From Candidatus Pacearchaeota archaeon (lineage in GTDB: Archaea; Nanobdellota; Nanobdellia; Pacearchaeales; GW2011-AR1), in the NCBI GenBank assembly GCA_023142835.1, contig JAGLIS010000016.1, positions 1 to 12,853 on the forward strand: a stretch of DNA of 12,853 bases, given 5' to 3'. Each line of letters starts with the position of its first letter. The stretch's first letter is position 1. Of this stretch, positions 12,435-12,853 are shown one piece after another. Under the pieces are notes generated by a model that saw only the letters and a program-made list of their open reading frames with translations, was not told the DNA's origin and did no database searches. A program made the translations under genes and the position numbers.

Positions 12435-12452
12435 GAAATAAACCCGACAAAC
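12435..12452. repeat. Spacer repeat right of the toxin-antitoxin pair
   Basis: AAATAAACCCGACAAAC matches the left spacer arm at 11852-11870 with one substitution and one base of indel. It lies in the 66-base gap between the convergent toxin and Sm-like genes, which holds no other visible feature. Confidence 0.5.
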
Positions 12453-12459
12453 ACTATCC

Positions 12460-12705
12460 TTACGCTTTAGCCGCCGATGAAGGAGTAATGAAGATTATTG
12501 TATCTCCACGCAAAAACATCAAGCCATAACTCGTTGTCTGCTCTCCATTCTCAACTTCTTTCGCATTATCGAGAACCACATTAACGTGGATATCGAACGC
12601 GAGCAAAGTACCAACATATTGCTTGCCAGTTTTCAGCTGCACTAAAATCTCTTTACCCTTCGATGAATTCAGCAAATCCAAGGGCCTATCAATTCCATTT
12701 ACCAT
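12460..12705 (-). CDS. Archaeal Sm-like (LSm/SmAP) RNA-binding protein
   Basis: The 81-residue protein begins with RPLDLL and has the Sm1 motif between about 18 and 48 (KEILVQLKTGKQYVGTLLAF, then DIHVNVVLDNA) with the RNA-binding Asp38, His40 and Asn42. The Sm2 motif is around 61-72 (GLMFLRGDTIIF). SmAPs assemble into seven-membered rings that bind U-rich RNA. In many archaea the gene precedes ribosomal protein L37e, but no L37e gene follows here. A TATA box 26 bases before the ATG predicts a leaderless transcript. Confidence 0.93.
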   Translation of the reverse strand: MVNGIDRPLDLLNSSKGKEILVQLKTGKQYVGTLLAFDIHVNVVLDNAKEVENGEQTTSYGLMFLRGDTIIFITPSSAAKA

Positions 12706-12726
12706 AATTCTATTCGAAAATTATAG

Positions 12727-12735
12727 TTTTTAAAG
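12727..12735 (-). promoter_or_regulatory. TATA box of the Sm-like gene
   Basis: The minus strand reads CTTTAAAAA, centred about 26 bases upstream of ATG 12705. Confidence 0.4.
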
Positions 12736-12776
12736 ATTTAGGTTTCTATTTGTAATTAAAAAATAATATAGCAAAT

Positions 12777-12785
12777 CTTTTAAAT
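12777..12785 (+). promoter_or_regulatory. TATA box of the terminal tRNA gene
   Basis: CTTTTAAAT is centred about 27 bases upstream of the tRNA's first base. Confidence 0.45.
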
Positions 12786-12807
12786 CAAATTTAGTTTCAA
12801 ATTCTAT

Positions 12808-12853
12808 GGCTCTATAGCTCAGCGGTAGAGCGCCGCTCTCATGAGGCGGAGGT
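12808..12853 (+). tRNA. tRNA with CAU anticodon, 3' part outside the window
   Basis: GGCTCTA (5' acceptor strand), TA, GCTC AGCGGTA GAGC (D-arm), G, and anticodon arm CCGCT CTCATGA GGCGG are visible; the window ends in the variable loop. The anticodon is CAT. It could be elongator tRNA-Met or tRNA-Ile decoding AUA. Base 37 is G, and the start is not that of a typical initiator. The missing 3' half prevents a choice. Confidence 0.85.

Noticed and set aside
1..12853. CRISPR array, insertion sequence or integrase
   Set aside because: No regularly spaced repeats, terminal inverted repeats with a transposase, or integrase-like frame were found.

Overview
The window looks like a piece of a low-GC archaeal chromosome, most likely a small-genome DPANN-type archaeon (Woesearchaeota/Pacearchaeota-like; this placement is inferred). 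The archaeal evidence is direct. There is a homotetramer-type tRNA splicing endonuclease, an archaeal/eukaryotic-type glycyl-tRNA synthetase with a zinc-binding insertion, an Sm-like protein, a very small basic protein resembling ribosomal protein L41e, a tRNA with a bulge-helix-bulge intron, and TATA boxes about 25-30 nt upstream of most start codons, which implies leaderless mRNAs.

Layout. Positions 1-2025 are read on the minus strand: a tandem-duplicated Lrp/AsnC regulator, then the small L41e-like gene, then a Rossmann methyltransferase/aminocarboxypropyltransferase-like gene broken by a frameshift. Facing the regulator is a two-gene plus-strand unit at 2146-4441, a B12-binding-type radical SAM enzyme overlapping an SDR protein that lacks the catalytic tyrosine. 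A perfect palindrome lies at its predicted transcription start. tRNA-Gln(CUG) follows on the minus strand, with duplicated sequence and a hairpin behind its 3' end. After it come endA and a winged-helix protein with a charged linker (plus strand), then a MinD/ParA ATPase and glyS (minus strand).

The most unusual part is 8591-10860: a LAGLIDADG endonuclease gene whose end runs into intron-containing tRNA-Arg(UCU), a GNAT-like gene 45 nt behind that tRNA, then tRNA-Cys(GCA), then 2 nt later a 168-residue protein resembling a tRNA-dependent cyclodipeptide synthase. The plus strand here is G-rich over C, while the flanking glyS and rnz regions are C-rich over G, so this may be an acquired or inverted block. 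The next gene is RNase Z, the enzyme that would cut tRNA-Cys from the downstream coding sequence.

The right end has a RHH/RelE-type toxin-antitoxin pair bracketed by similar spacer sequences, an Sm-like protein on the minus strand, and the first 46 nt of a tRNA with a CAU anticodon.

Functionally the window is rich in tRNA biology: tRNA genes, splicing endonuclease, RNase Z, an aminoacyl-tRNA synthetase and a possible consumer of aminoacyl-tRNA. No intergenic stretch exceeds about 300 bases. The longest gaps, 867-1038, 2026-2145 and 4442-4559, hold promoters, a palindrome and repeats respectively.
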